64,000 nt of DNA from positions 3,167,501-3,231,500 of the forward strand of contig NZ_CP014167.1 of the NCBI RefSeq assembly GCF_001685395.1, written 5' to 3'. Below are positions 27,244-36,064 of this stretch, piece after piece; position 1 is the stretch's first letter; every line of letters begins with the position of its first letter. The notes below the pieces were generated by a model that searched no databases, was not told the DNA's origin, and saw only the letters and a program-made list of their open reading frames with translations. This DNA is from Paenibacillus yonginensis (GTDB taxonomy: Bacteria > Bacillota > Bacilli > Paenibacillales > Paenibacillaceae). The translations under genes and the position numbers were made by a program.

Positions 27244-28398
27244 ATGAAAATCGCTATAGGGCTTTATTTCTTTATGTTTATCGCCTTCTTCGACTTGCAC
27301 GCCCAATATCCGATTCTCACGCCGTTTGCGGTGTCCCTGGGGGCGGCTCCTGCTTTTATCGGCTGGATGATGGGCATCTATGCGTTGACCCATTTGCCCG
27401 GCAACCTGATCGCCGGGCACGGGGTCGATAAATACGGCAGCAAACGCTACGTCGTCTTCAGCTTGATTTCAGCCGGAATTGTTCTGCTGCTGCAGGCTCA
27501 TGTCACGGCGCCTTGGCAGCTGCTGGTACTGCGGTCGATCAGCGGATTTGTGCTGGCCTTCCTCTCCCCGGCTTGTCTGGCCCTGCTCGCCTCCTTGTCC
27601 CGGGACGCGGTCACTCAAGGCAAGCTGATGGCCGGGCATGGCGTGACCCATACGCTGGCCTCCGTGTTGTCGCCGGCAGTCGGAGCGTTCCTCGTCAAGC
27701 TGGCCGGCTTCTCCCTGACCTTCCAATCCCTCGGATGGCTGCTGATCTCCGCAGGTTTGCTTGCTTGGTTCACCATCCGCGGCAAAGCGGTAGAGATGCA
27801 GCTTGAAGTTTCCAGAGCCAACGCGGCCGCGGCGGACAACTCCAGCCTGCTGCCCGGCGTACCGCTCGTTTATTACCTGCTGCCGCTAGGCGTAGCCTGC
27901 TCGCAGGGCATTTTGTTTTTCGAGCTCCCCCTCCATGACGGAGGAAGCTCGGAGGGCATTTTACATACGGGCATTTATTTCTCTATCCTAAGTCTGGGGT
28001 CGCTCGTTACGCTGGGCATGCTGTTTCTGCACCGCGTCTCCCCTTACCTGAGGGCTCTGGGCGGTGTCCTGCTGCTGGCGTTGTGCTTCTACGGCTTGAC
28101 GATGCCGGAGAGAATTCCGATGCCTGTCGTGCTGTTTGTGATGGGGATGTCCAAAGGCATTATTTTCCCGGCCATCTCTTCCTTATTTATTGAGGTCAGC
28201 GGCGGCGAACGGATGGGCAGCGTGTTCTCATTTCAGTCGATTGCCATGTCGCTGGGTTCCTTTATTGGGCCGATTGTAGCTGGACAGCTGCATTTGACCT
28301 TCTCCCCGTATTTCCTGGCGTTTGTCGTCCTGATGCTGTTGCTGATCACACTGCCGGCCAACCGCCGTCTGCCCAAGCAGCCGATACCGGTCGACTGA
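27244..28398 (+). CDS. MFS transporter
   Basis: Major facilitator superfamily permease, 384 residues, about 11-12 hydrophobic helices. The loop 2-3 region GHGVDKYGSKRYVV fits the MFS motif A (GxxxDRxGxR-type). The fold resembles drug or metabolite efflux proteins of the YfmO/multidrug group, but the substrate is not clear. ATG 27244 is 11 bases after AGGAGG. Its leader contains the pair of 50-bp direct repeats. Confidence 0.88.
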   Translation: MKIAIGLYFFMFIAFFDLHAQYPILTPFAVSLGAAPAFIGWMMGIYALTHLPGNLIAGHGVDKYGSKRYVVFSLISAGIVLLLQAHVTAPWQLLVLRSISGFVLAFLSPACLALLASLSRDAVTQGKLMAGHGVTHTLASVLSPAVGAFLVKLAGFSLTFQSLGWLLISAGLLAWFTIRGKAVEMQLEVSRANAAAADNSSLLPGVPLVYYLLPLGVACSQGILFFELPLHDGGSSEGILHTGIYFSILSLGSLVTLGMLFLHRVSPYLRALGGVLLLALCFYGLTMPERIPMPVVLFVMGMSKGIIFPAISSLFIEVSGGERMGSVFSFQSIAMSLGSFIGPIVAGQLHLTFSPYFLAFVVLMLLLITLPANRRLPKQPIPVD

Positions 28399-28498
28399 CC
28401 ACTTTCCGTTCCTTCGACCGGCCTTGGCTGCCTGACGCGTTTCTTTTTTTGCATGAAAAGGGAAATTGCGTTTACACTAAAGGCAGCGAGGTGATGAC

Positions 28499-28855
28499 AT
28501 GGCGGAGATTACCATTATCGTGGAAGGTAAAAATGACCGCAGCAAGCTGCGCCGGCTGCTCAGCGATGAAATCAACATCCTGTGCACCTTTGGCTCCATG
28601 AGCAGCCTCAAGCTCGAACAGCTCCGTAAACAGGCCAAAGACGACGAAATCTATCTGTTTATGGACAATGACTCCTCAGGGAAAAAAATCCGGGCGATCC
28701 TGAGGGACGCCTTTCCGGATGCCGAGCAGATTTATACCCGCCGCGGCTATGCCGGTGTTGAAGGCACACCCGATGAATATATAATCGCCCAACTGGAGAA
28801 AGCTGGATTGGAAGAATACATTCAGTATCCCCCCGCGCTGCCTGGACTGGAGTAA
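28499..28855 (+). CDS. Stand-alone Toprim domain protein
   Basis: A 118-residue protein made up of a Toprim fold like that of RNase M5 and small primase-like nucleases. The N-terminal motif IIVEGKNDRSKL holds the conserved Glu, and LFMDNDSSGKKIR holds the DxD pair that binds metal. There is no extra domain. The ATG follows GAGGTG. Small proteins of this sort exist in Bacilli (YusF-like); the substrate is unknown. Confidence 0.82.
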   Translation: MAEITIIVEGKNDRSKLRRLLSDEINILCTFGSMSSLKLEQLRKQAKDDEIYLFMDNDSSGKKIRAILRDAFPDAEQIYTRRGYAGVEGTPDEYIIAQLEKAGLEEYIQYPPALPGLE

Positions 28856-28900
28856 GGAGCGGCATGCACCATGGCCTCCTCAATATGCCTTTATATGGGT

Positions 28901-28949
28901 AAAAAAAACAGACGCACCTCCGGCTAGCCGAAAGGGCGTCTTTCTTTTG
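28901..28949. terminator. Bidirectional terminator
   Basis: Eight A, stem around CAGACGC/GCGTCT(T) with an inner CCGGCTAGCCG, then a T-rich tract; between the convergent Toprim and ctaB genes. Confidence 0.82.
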
Positions 28950-28970
28950 TTCTATCTTATAGAACATTTA

Positions 28971-29909
28971 TTATTTGTGAACCGTATCCAGGAACATGAC
29001 GATCAGGCTCAAGGTCAGGTAGTTGATTGAGAAAATAAATACCCGTTTCGACCATTTCTCCACGTCCTGCTTCATGAAGCCTACCAGCGCCATAATCAGC
29101 CAGATGGCCGACAGCGCCGTGCCGATGATCAGGAACCAGATGCCGGTAATGTCGTTCGCATACATAAGATATGGAATCGGCAGCAGCAGAGCAATGTAAG
29201 GAATCATTTGAATTTTGGTGCGATTGACGCCTTTGACAACCGGAAGCACAGGGAAACCCGCAGCCCGGTACTCCTCGACACGGCGGATCGCCAAAGCCCA
29301 AAAGTGGGGCGGCTGCCACAGGAACAGAATCGCAAAGATCATCCAAGCGCCGAGATCAACTTGGCCAGAAGCAGCGACGTAGCCGATTACCGGCGGCATC
29401 GCTCCTGAAATTGCACCGACCGAGGTGCTCCAGGTAGAGGAACGTTTCAGCCAGATCGTATAAACCACGCCATAAACGAGCATGCCTACGATGCCGAACA
29501 AACCGGCCAAAACCCCGGAGAACAGGAACAGCAGGACAAGCCCCGCCGCGCTCAGAATGCCGGCATAGATCAGTACCGTTCTTGGGGAAAGCTTGCCAAG
29601 CGGCAGCGCACGGTTCTGGGTACGCTCCATTTTGGTATCCATTTCCCGGTCATAATAATTGTTGAATACGCAAGCCCCGGCCATGACCAGAGCCGTGCCG
29701 ATCATCGTGATGATCAGCTTGATGATGTCGATATGCCAATGCGCGCCGAGCCAGTAACCCGCAAAGGTCGCAATCAGATTGGAACGAATAATGCCCGGTT
29801 TGGTCAAGGCGACAAAATCGCGCCAAGTTGCCGACTCCGAAGCCGGCGTGGAGTTTACGGACAAAGCTGCGGCATCCGCACCCGCTTCATATCTTAATGG
29901 TTTGCCCAT
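28971..29909 (-). CDS. ctaB: Protoheme IX farnesyltransferase (heme O synthase) CtaB
   Basis: Integral membrane prenyltransferase of the UbiA superfamily, 312 residues with about nine helices. It adds a farnesyl group to heme B to give heme O, the substrate of CtaA. First Asp-rich motif NNYYDREMDTKMERTQNRALP (about residues 85-105) and the loop WAIRRVEEYRAAGFPVLPVV are diagnostic. The ATG follows GTAGGAGG. ctaA lies about 15 kb to the left rather than next to it. Confidence 0.95.
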   Translation of the reverse strand: MGKPLRYEAGADAAALSVNSTPASESATWRDFVALTKPGIIRSNLIATFAGYWLGAHWHIDIIKLIITMIGTALVMAGACVFNNYYDREMDTKMERTQNRALPLGKLSPRTVLIYAGILSAAGLVLLFLFSGVLAGLFGIVGMLVYGVVYTIWLKRSSTWSTSVGAISGAMPPVIGYVAASGQVDLGAWMIFAILFLWQPPHFWALAIRRVEEYRAAGFPVLPVVKGVNRTKIQMIPYIALLLPIPYLMYANDITGIWFLIIGTALSAIWLIMALVGFMKQDVEKWSKRVFIFSINYLTLSLIVMFLDTVHK

Positions 29910-30167
29910 TTTACTGCCTCCTACTAAATATTAAATTGCAACATATGGTCATTTCAAACGACAAAAAAAGTTCCAAAACAACCTCTTCTATAAACTTTAT
30001 CATATCAATCGGGGATCATGTTTGCATCCGGAGGCAAAAAGATGATTTTTGTTTGACAATTTGGTGACGAAAGACTCACATTTCGTTCTGTTATCTCTTT
30101 ATTATACCCATTCTCCCATGGAAAATAGCCGAGTCCCGCAGCTTCGCCCAGCCGGCTTATCAGCCAC
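29910..30167. other. Intergenic region upstream of ctaB
   Basis: About 260 AT-rich bases between ctaB and the trpS terminator. A TATAAT on the minus strand near 30102-30107 could be the -10 of a ctaB promoter with a poor -35. No reading frame of note. Confidence 0.35.
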
Positions 30168-30192
30168 AAAAAAGACGCCGCAAGCGGCGTCT
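30168..30192 (-). terminator. Terminator of trpS
   Basis: Perfect stem AGACGCCGC/GCGGCGTCT with a tight loop and six T on the minus strand, about 55 bases after the trpS stop codon. Confidence 0.9.
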
Positions 30193-30247
30193 AAGCGGGT
30201 CTTTCAGTTCTGCTTAAATGGGAATCAGATTCATATCGGGCCGGAGT

Positions 30248-31234
30248 TCAGCCTCTAGGCAGAAATCCCATCAAATGCTGGATTTCCTTCAGGTTCTTGG
30301 CGGCTACGGCTTCTGCACGCTCCGCTCCCTGGCGTAAAATCTCGCGAATTTCGCCGGACTGCCTGATTTCGTGATACCGCTGCTGGAGCGGCTCCAGTAC
30401 GGACACGATCACTTCGGCCAAATCTTTTTTGAACGGGCCATACATCTGTCCTTCGTAACGCTGCTCGACTTCGGCGATCGACAAGCCTGACAGCTGGCTG
30501 TAAATGCCGATCAGGTTGCTGACCTCAGGTTTATTGGCCGGGTCAAATTTGACTTCGCGGCCCGAATCGGTGGTGGCGCGGCTGATCTTCTTGCGGATCA
30601 CATCCGGCGGATCCAGCAGAGCGATGTAGCTGCCTTCATTCGGATTGCTTTTGCTCATCTTCTTGGACGCATCGTCCAGAGACATGATCCGTGCGCCGAC
30701 CTCTGGAATATACGGTTCAGGCAGCTTGAAGAATTCGCCAAACCGGTGGTTGAAACGCCCTGCAAGGTCACGGGTCAGCTCCAAGTGCTGCTTCTGATCT
30801 TCCCCTACAGGAACCAGGTCGGCGTTAAACAAGAGAATATCAGCAGCCATCAGCGATGGATATACAAACAGACCGGCTCCAACAGTCTCTTTGCCTGCGG
30901 ATTTGTCCTTGAACTGGGTCATCCGCTCCAGCTCGCCCATCGAGGTCAGCGTCGTCAGCAGCCATCCGAGCTCGGCATGCTGGGGCAGGTGGGACTGCAT
31001 GTAGACATTTGCTTTGGACGGGTCGATTCCGGCCGCAATATACAGCGTGGCTACAGCTTCCGACTGCTCTCTTAAAGCGGCCGGATCCTGGGCTACGGTG
31101 ATGGCATGCATGTCCACGATAACAAAGTTGCAGTGGTGCTCATGCTGCAGAGTTACAAAATTTTTAATAGCGCCGATGTAATTGCCGAGCGTCAGCTTGC
31201 CGCTGGGCTGTATGCCTGAGAATACGGTTTTCAT
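30248..31234 (-). CDS. trpS: Tryptophanyl-tRNA synthetase
   Basis: Class I aminoacyl-tRNA synthetase, 328 residues, normal length for bacterial TrpRS. The HIGH-type motif reads PSGKLTLGNYIGA (residues 9-21), tryptophan-site features include QSHLPQHAEL, and the KMSKS motif appears as KKMSKSNPN near residue 193. The ATG follows TAAGGAGG. Its leader carries a T-box with a TGG specifier, so it should be induced when tRNA-Trp is uncharged. Confidence 0.96.
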   Translation of the reverse strand: MKTVFSGIQPSGKLTLGNYIGAIKNFVTLQHEHHCNFVIVDMHAITVAQDPAALREQSEAVATLYIAAGIDPSKANVYMQSHLPQHAELGWLLTTLTSMGELERMTQFKDKSAGKETVGAGLFVYPSLMAADILLFNADLVPVGEDQKQHLELTRDLAGRFNHRFGEFFKLPEPYIPEVGARIMSLDDASKKMSKSNPNEGSYIALLDPPDVIRKKISRATTDSGREVKFDPANKPEVSNLIGIYSQLSGLSIAEVEQRYEGQMYGPFKKDLAEVIVSVLEPLQQRYHEIRQSGEIREILRQGAERAEAVAAKNLKEIQHLMGFLPRG

Positions 31235-31306
31235 GATTGGATTTCCTCCTTAACAATATTCTTCATGATTTCGTTGGTTTCGTGTGTGCCGGGATTTCGA
31301 AAAATC

Positions 31307-31530
31307 AAAAAGGCCTCACATCCGCAAGGGACGTGAGACCGTGGTACCACCCTAATTCGCCGACAAGTCCGCCCGTACGCTGCGGAACCGATTATCAGCC
31401 TTAAATCCTTAACGCGGATCAACGTCCGGGGATACTTGGGGCCCAGGGCCGTCCGTTCCTCCCGAAGCTCAGGGGTCCATTCGCCGCATACACTTCCGCC
31501 GGTTCGCATCACCCACCGGCTTTCTGAAGG
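31307..31530 (-). ncRNA. Tryptophan T-box leader of trpS with terminator
   Basis: The minus strand has the T-box sequence GGGTGGTACCACGG (31341-31354 region), followed by a terminator stem GGTCTCAC...GTGAGGCC and five T (31307-31340). In the stem I region a TGG triplet at 31477-31479, preceded by GAA and followed by ACC, suits the specifier codon for Trp. The layout (about 220 bases, 70 bases upstream of trpS) is standard: uncharged tRNA-Trp pairs with the T-box and favours the antiterminator. Confidence 0.9.
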
Positions 31531-31532
31531 AA

Positions 31533-31560
31533 ATTATATACGTTTACTTGTCCCCGTCAT
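31533..31560 (-). promoter_or_regulatory. Candidate promoter of the trpS leader
   Basis: Minus strand TATAAT at 31533-31538, directly upstream of the T-box; the -35 region (ATGACG-like) is poor. Position supports it more than sequence. Confidence 0.45.
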
Positions 31561-31705
31561 CACTTTGTGTTAGAAATGAATTTGATATCCTTCATGATAT
31601 CGGGCTGAACCCGTCAAGTCAAATCGATTTTTACGGGCGAAGCCAAAAATGTTATGATTAGTTTGACCCGTTTCAGAATCTTTATTTGGGAAAAGGAGCA
31701 AAGAT

Positions 31706-32674
31706 ATGAAAAAAGTGACCAAAGGGCAATGGAATGGTTACGACACGTACATTTTACATAGCCACGAACTTGAAGTCACGCTGCTGCCTAGACTCGGCAA
31801 CAATATTATCGGGGTAAGAGACCTGGTACAGCAGCGCGAGGTATTGCGCCGGCCGGAGGAAAGCGATTTGGACTTTTACCTGCAGAAGCCTTACCATTTC
31901 GGTATCCCTTTGCTCATTCCGCCAGGCAGAATTCGCAGAGGCCGATTCTCCTATGCGGGACAAACGTATCAGTTTGATCAAAATACCGCTAACGACAATC
32001 ATATTCACGGCCTTCATCGTACGCAAAGCTGGTGTGTCAGCGATATTGAAGAAGATGAAGACGGCTGCTCCGTCACCACGGAATTTATAACGACCGACGA
32101 TCCGAACTGGATGCGCCAGTATCCGGTTCCGCTTAAACTGGAAATGACCTTGCGTCTTCAAGGCGCATCGCTCACGCAAACATTCCGCATCACCAATTTG
32201 GGTGAGCATGCAGCCCCGTTTGGCCTTGGCCTTCACACCTGGTTCCTGATCGACGGGGAACCTGACCATTGGGATTTGAAGCTGCCGGTCAGCAAACTTT
32301 ACGTGACGGATGAGGAAATTATCACAACGGGCGAAACCGCTCCTCTGGGAGAATTGGAAGCTCTGAATGACAAGTTGAACCTGAAAGGGACTAACTTTGA
32401 TACCCCGCTGCAAATCGGCGGCAAACCTGCTGAAGCTCTGCTGATGCGCAAAGACGGATATGGCTTGAAATATTCCGCTGATCCGGCCTATTTCAAACAT
32501 TGGGTTCTCTATACGAAAGGCGAAGCCGACCAGTTTCTGTGCATTGAGCCTTATACCTGGCTGCCGGATGCGCCTAATCTGGACATCCCTCATGAGGAAA
32601 GCGGCCTGATCGAAATCAAACCGGAGCAAAAGCTCGAGCTCCAATTGAATCTGCAAATGATCTACCCAAGTTAA
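31706..32674 (+). CDS. Aldose 1-epimerase (GalM-like)
   Basis: Cytosolic sugar mutarotase family protein, 322 residues, beta-sandwich. Catalytic-type residues are seen in NHIHGLHRTQSW (His near residues 98-101), GLGLHTWFLI (second His near residue 176) and IEPYTWLPDAPN, where the Glu is the likely base near residue 285. The ATG follows AAAAGGAG. It stands alone between trpS and the SASP gene, with its own terminator, so its preferred sugar cannot be inferred from context. Confidence 0.9.
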   Translation: MKKVTKGQWNGYDTYILHSHELEVTLLPRLGNNIIGVRDLVQQREVLRRPEESDLDFYLQKPYHFGIPLLIPPGRIRRGRFSYAGQTYQFDQNTANDNHIHGLHRTQSWCVSDIEEDEDGCSVTTEFITTDDPNWMRQYPVPLKLEMTLRLQGASLTQTFRITNLGEHAAPFGLGLHTWFLIDGEPDHWDLKLPVSKLYVTDEEIITTGETAPLGELEALNDKLNLKGTNFDTPLQIGGKPAEALLMRKDGYGLKYSADPAYFKHWVLYTKGEADQFLCIEPYTWLPDAPNLDIPHEESGLIEIKPEQKLELQLNLQMIYPS

Positions 32675-32744
32675 GTTAACCAACATATAAGGCTCCGCTT
32701 GGCTGAGGCTAAGCTGCTAAATTCAATAGCTGCCAATCATACTG

Positions 32745-32769
32745 AAACCCGCGCTCTGCGCGGGTTTTT
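32745..32769 (+). terminator. Terminator of the aldose epimerase gene
   Basis: Perfect 10-bp stem AAACCCGCGC/GCGCGGGTTT, 3-base loop, then T residues, about 70 bases past the stop codon. Confidence 0.92.
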
Positions 32770-32864
32770 GGTGTTGTCTTCCCTAGTTCGCAAACCCGGT
32801 TCCGGGGAGTACGAAGCTTTGATCATCAGGAAATAATTGGATGTCGATTATTTGAAAATCCGTG

Positions 32865-32894
32865 CGCATATTTTCCGTCCTACGGCTCATACTA
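32865..32894 (+). promoter_or_regulatory. Sigma-G-like forespore promoter of the SASP gene
   Basis: CGCATA (32865-32870), 17-bp spacer, CATACTA (32888-32894). The -10 fits the sigma-G/sigma-F consensus CATWHTA and the -35 differs by one base from TGCATA. It lies 30 bases before the SASP start codon. Confidence 0.7.
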
Positions 32895-32924
32895 ACCTCA
32901 CAACGAACGAAGGAGGTGACAAAC

Positions 32925-33146
32925 ATGGCACAAGGACGCAGCAGCAACAACTTGGTTGTTCCTCAAGCAACTGCAGCTCTTCAACAATTGAAAATGGAAG
33001 CTGCACAAGAACTGGGCGTACAAATTCCAGCAGACGGTTACTACGGTAACTACACTTCCCGTGAAACTGGTTCCCTCGGGGGCTATATCACAAAGCGTTT
33101 GGTACAATTGGCGGAACAATCTTTGTCGGGTAAATCTTCCCTGTAA
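32925..33146 (+). CDS. Alpha/beta-type small acid-soluble spore protein
   Basis: A 73-residue DNA-binding spore protein that saturates forespore DNA and is degraded by GPR at germination. Family blocks: KMEAAQELGVQIP (the GPR cleavage region normally has E-IA after the first residues; here EAAQE) and GNYTSRETGSLGGYITKRLV. The ATG at 32925 sits after AGGAGGTGAC; an upstream frame extension is not supported. A sigma-G-like promoter precedes it and a hairpin follows. Confidence 0.95.
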   Translation: MAQGRSSNNLVVPQATAALQQLKMEAAQELGVQIPADGYYGNYTSRETGSLGGYITKRLVQLAEQSLSGKSSL

Positions 33147-33173
33147 ACCGCTATTCCTTATAGTACAAGTAGA

Positions 33174-33212
33174 TAACGCTTAGCCGCCCTCGAATCAGGC
33201 GGCAGCGTTTCT
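33174..33212 (+). terminator. Terminator of the SASP gene
   Basis: AACGCT and GCCGCC pair with GGCGGC and AGCGTT; T-rich 3' end; about 30 bases after the stop codon. Confidence 0.75.
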
Positions 33213-33219
33213 GCACTGA

Positions 33220-33306
33220 AATATAAGAATAAAAGGTATTGTGAGGCTTATACTTTTCTTATATTTCACCTAAGCAGCAGACGGTATGCCTGATGGCATA
33301 CCGTCT
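33220..33306. repeat. Two further inverted repeats downstream of the SASP gene
   Basis: GAAATATAAGAA (33220-33231) pairs with TTCTTATATTTC (about 33256-33267), and AGACGGTATGCC (33279-33290) pairs perfectly with GGCATACCGTCT (33295-33306, 4-base loop, TGTTCTTC tail). Neither has an adjoining gene on the near side except the SASP gene; the second could be a back-up terminator. Confidence 0.65.
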
Positions 33307-33394
33307 GTTCTTCATTTATGACGTAAACGTAAAGCCTTTAAAGCTGCACCCTCTGTCCGGTACTTCTATTGCTTGCTGCCTGATCCCTGGTTCC

Positions 33395-33823
33395 TTAAGA
33401 TAAATCCTTCATTTCTCCGTATGGTCCGTATGTATGACTGTTCGTTCTCGGATAACGAATCATCAGATTCGCCATGTTATAGTTTGACTCTAATACGGCA
33501 TCCACAACAATGGTTCCTTGTCTGAGCGCAAATTCATAGCTGATTTCTCCATGCGTCCACGATTTCTTGAATTTAAGGGCTTCAATGGCCATGTTTCTGA
33601 AAGAACTGAGCTGTACGGCATTTAATCCTCCGCCTTCTCCCGCCAGCTGACCATTCCTTCCGGCTATTGGGTTATGCCTGATACCGAATTTGCCGACCAC
33701 GTTGTTGCGGATCTGAATAAATACCGTTCCCGAGGTCAATCCACCAAGCTCGGACTCCAATTCCTTGAATACTAGATCAAGCTGTCTGGCTAATGAAAGC
33801 TGCTCTGTCTTCAGTTTCCCCAC
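33395..33823 (-). CDS. Hypothetical protein, family not recognised
   Basis: A 142-residue soluble protein. Helical N-terminus (LSLARQLDLVFKELESEL), then alternating beta-like strands (TVFIQIRNNVVGKFGIRHNP, EISYEFALRQGTIVVDAVLESN). No signal peptide or membrane segment. The frame starts with a GTG at 33823 that directly abuts GAGGGA, too close for a normal ribosome site, so the real start may be a CTG three codons on or another nearby codon. Neighbours: SASP hairpins on the left and oligoendopeptidase F on the right. I do not know its function. Confidence 0.6.
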   Translation of the reverse strand: MGKLKTEQLSLARQLDLVFKELESELGGLTSGTVFIQIRNNVVGKFGIRHNPIAGRNGQLAGEGGGLNAVQLSSFRNMAIEALKFKKSWTHGEISYEFALRQGTIVVDAVLESNYNMANLMIRYPRTNSHTYGPYGEMKDLS

Positions 33824-34062
33824 TCCCTCAATATTGGTTATTCCCCTAAATTTAGGGCTTATGCAACATTATATTCTAATATCCGATGATTTAACAGAAA
33901 TATGGTACGTATTTGGGTAATTATTCCTATTGGCTTAAAATTGATTCGTCTTTATCCTCATTCATTCGACAGGAAAAAAGGCGAAACCTGTAGATCGCCG
34001 ACAGAATTTGCAGCTCTCAATTTCCCCAGCAATTACATGGATCCCCTGGTAAAAATGCCAGC

Positions 34063-34088
34063 AAAAAACGGCCCCGAAGGGCCGTTTA
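34063..34088 (-). terminator. Terminator of the oligoendopeptidase F gene
   Basis: Stem AACGGCCC/GGGCCGTT with a 4-base loop and six T on the minus strand, about 55 bases after the stop codon. Confidence 0.92.
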
Positions 34089-34140
34089 ATCACACCGTTA
34101 TTAAATCATTGCTTCGCTCGATACTGGCAGCCTAATTTCC

Positions 34141-35958
34141 TTACATGCCTTCGGTCATTTTAAGGAACTGCTCTACATCAGCTACGGATACGCCAACAGC
34201 TTCACGCCAGAAATCCGGAGTGGCCAAATCTACATTCAGATGTTTTTTGGCCAGATCTTCAACCTTCATACGGCCTGTATCTTCCAGAAGTGCGTCATAT
34301 TTAGCTGCGAAAGTTGGGCCTTCCGCTTTGGCACGGGCATAAATGCCGTTGCTGAACAAGAAGCCAAACGTATACGGGAAATTATAGAAAGGAACGCCCG
34401 TAATATAAAAGTGCAGTTTCGACAGCCAGAAATGCGGGTGGTAAGAATCGAGCGCTCCGCAGAACGCTTCCTTCTGAGCCTCCTCCATCAGCGCGGACAG
34501 CTCTTCCGCGCTCAGCAGCCCCTGTTTGCGTTTCTCATAGAAACGGGTTTCAAACAGGAAGCGGGCATGAATGTTCATGAAGAAAGCTACGCTGCGCTGA
34601 ACCTTCTCCTCGAGCAGCATCAGCTTCTCTTCGCGGCTGTCCGCCCGGTCGACCTGGGCCGAGGACAGGATGTTCTCCGCAAAGGTGGACGCCGTTTCAG
34701 CTACGTTCATCGCATAATTCCGGCTGAACAAAGGCATATCCTTCAGCAGGAAGGAATGGTAGGCATGACCCAACTCATGCGCCAGGGTCGAGACGTTGGA
34801 GGCCGTACCTCCAAAGGTCATAAAGATGCGGGTTTCTTTGCTCTCCGACAAGTTTGTGCAGAAGCCGCCGGGACGTTTGCCGGGACGATCCTCCGCTTCC
34901 ACCCAGCTGCTGTTAAACGCATGGGTAGCGAAATCCGCCAGCTTGGGGCTGAAGCCGCCGAATTCCTTCACAATCAACTCGGCTGCTTCACCATAAGGAA
35001 TGTTGTCCGCGCCCTGGGTACCCAGCGTCAGAGGAGCTTCCACGTCCGCCCAGCCCAGCTTCTCTACGCCCATCAGCTTGGCCTTGCGCTCCAGATATTT
35101 AACGAATACCGGTTTGGCTTCCGTGATGGCCTGCCACATGGCATCCAGCGTCTCACGAGTCATCCGGTTATAATCAAGAGGTTCTTTCAGTACATCGTCC
35201 CAGCCGCGTTTGTTGTACAGCTTAAGACGGAAGCCTGCAAGCCGGTTCAACGTATCGGCGCCGTAATCGCCAAGCTCAGCCCACTTTTCTTCCCACTTGG
35301 CAAATACCGTATTGCGAACGCTGCGGTCCGGATCATGCAGCTTGTTATGCGCTTGTCCGGCAGACAGGTTAACCGTATCTCCGTTCTCGTTCACGAAAGG
35401 CAGACTGAATTTGCTGACGATCGTGTCATAATGCTCTCCCCAGCCGTGATAGCCGTCGATGGCCAGATCAAGAACCAGGCTCTCAAGCTCTGGCGAAAGT
35501 TTGTCTTTGGCTTTCTCGCGGGTTTCGTTCAAGGAGAAGGCAATCGGTGCGATCTCCTCGCGGGCAATCCAGCCGGCAAAAACCTCATCCGAGGTTGCCC
35601 GCAGCAAGCTTTCAAATTGAGCGAGCACAGCGCTCAGGCGCGCTCTATGCGAAGTGACTTTGTCCGTCAGCTGAATGGCTTTCTTGTCCGCCGTATTCTG
35701 GGCTGTAAGACAGCTGACGAAACTTCCCGCCTGACCGGCTTTGGCGAATACGTCCTGCAGATTCTCGATAAATCCGTCAAAAGCTTGGGTCTCCTCCAGC
35801 GTTACCGGCGCTGTCCACTTCTGGGAGAACTGCTCCAGCTCCTGAACCCCCTTCTCCACCTTGTCCAGATGGGCTAGAAATTCGGCCGACTCCGATCCTC
35901 CCGGAAAAACAGATTCCAAATCCCAAGTCAGACTTACAGGTTGCTTCAAATTACTCAT
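34141..35958 (-). CDS. M3 family oligoendopeptidase (PepF)
   Basis: Cytosolic zinc metallopeptidase that cleaves short peptides. About 605 residues, normal for PepF. The active site LAHELGHAYHS (HExxH, near residue 395) and the downstream Glu in the NVAETASTFAE stretch supply the zinc ligands. I favour the ATG at 35958 (MSNLKQP) because the first in-frame ATG (35970) touches the AAAGG ribosome site. The gene is divergent from yycC. Confidence 0.94.
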   Translation of the reverse strand: MSNLKQPVSLTWDLESVFPGGSESAEFLAHLDKVEKGVQELEQFSQKWTAPVTLEETQAFDGFIENLQDVFAKAGQAGSFVSCLTAQNTADKKAIQLTDKVTSHRARLSAVLAQFESLLRATSDEVFAGWIAREEIAPIAFSLNETREKAKDKLSPELESLVLDLAIDGYHGWGEHYDTIVSKFSLPFVNENGDTVNLSAGQAHNKLHDPDRSVRNTVFAKWEEKWAELGDYGADTLNRLAGFRLKLYNKRGWDDVLKEPLDYNRMTRETLDAMWQAITEAKPVFVKYLERKAKLMGVEKLGWADVEAPLTLGTQGADNIPYGEAAELIVKEFGGFSPKLADFATHAFNSSWVEAEDRPGKRPGGFCTNLSESKETRIFMTFGGTASNVSTLAHELGHAYHSFLLKDMPLFSRNYAMNVAETASTFAENILSSAQVDRADSREEKLMLLEEKVQRSVAFFMNIHARFLFETRFYEKRKQGLLSAEELSALMEEAQKEAFCGALDSYHPHFWLSKLHFYITGVPFYNFPYTFGFLFSNGIYARAKAEGPTFAAKYDALLEDTGRMKVEDLAKKHLNVDLATPDFWREAVGVSVADVEQFLKMTEGM

Positions 35959-35989
35959 CTTCGCAAACATCCTTTCCCAGTCAGATAGG

Positions 35990-36019
35990 TTGATACTTCC
36001 GTGTAACAGAGTGTATAAC
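35990..36019 (+). promoter_or_regulatory. Candidate sigma-A promoter of the yycC pair
   Basis: TTGATA (35990-35995), 18-bp spacer, TATAAC (36014-36019), 46 bases before the yycC start codon. Confidence 0.6.
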
Positions 36020-36064
36020 TATAGGTATATCCCGCGCAAGAGGGGCACGAAGGAGGCAATACGG

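Noticed and set aside
31231-31512. Minus-strand 93-codon frame upstream of trpS
   Set aside because: It covers the T-box leader RNA; its open frame is incidental.
33902-34135. Plus-strand frame of 77 codons
   Set aside because: It runs through the oligoendopeptidase F terminator and has no ribosome site.
34240-35877. Long plus-strand open frame (545 codons)
   Set aside because: Antisense shadow of oligoendopeptidase F, which has HExxH and normal length on the other strand.
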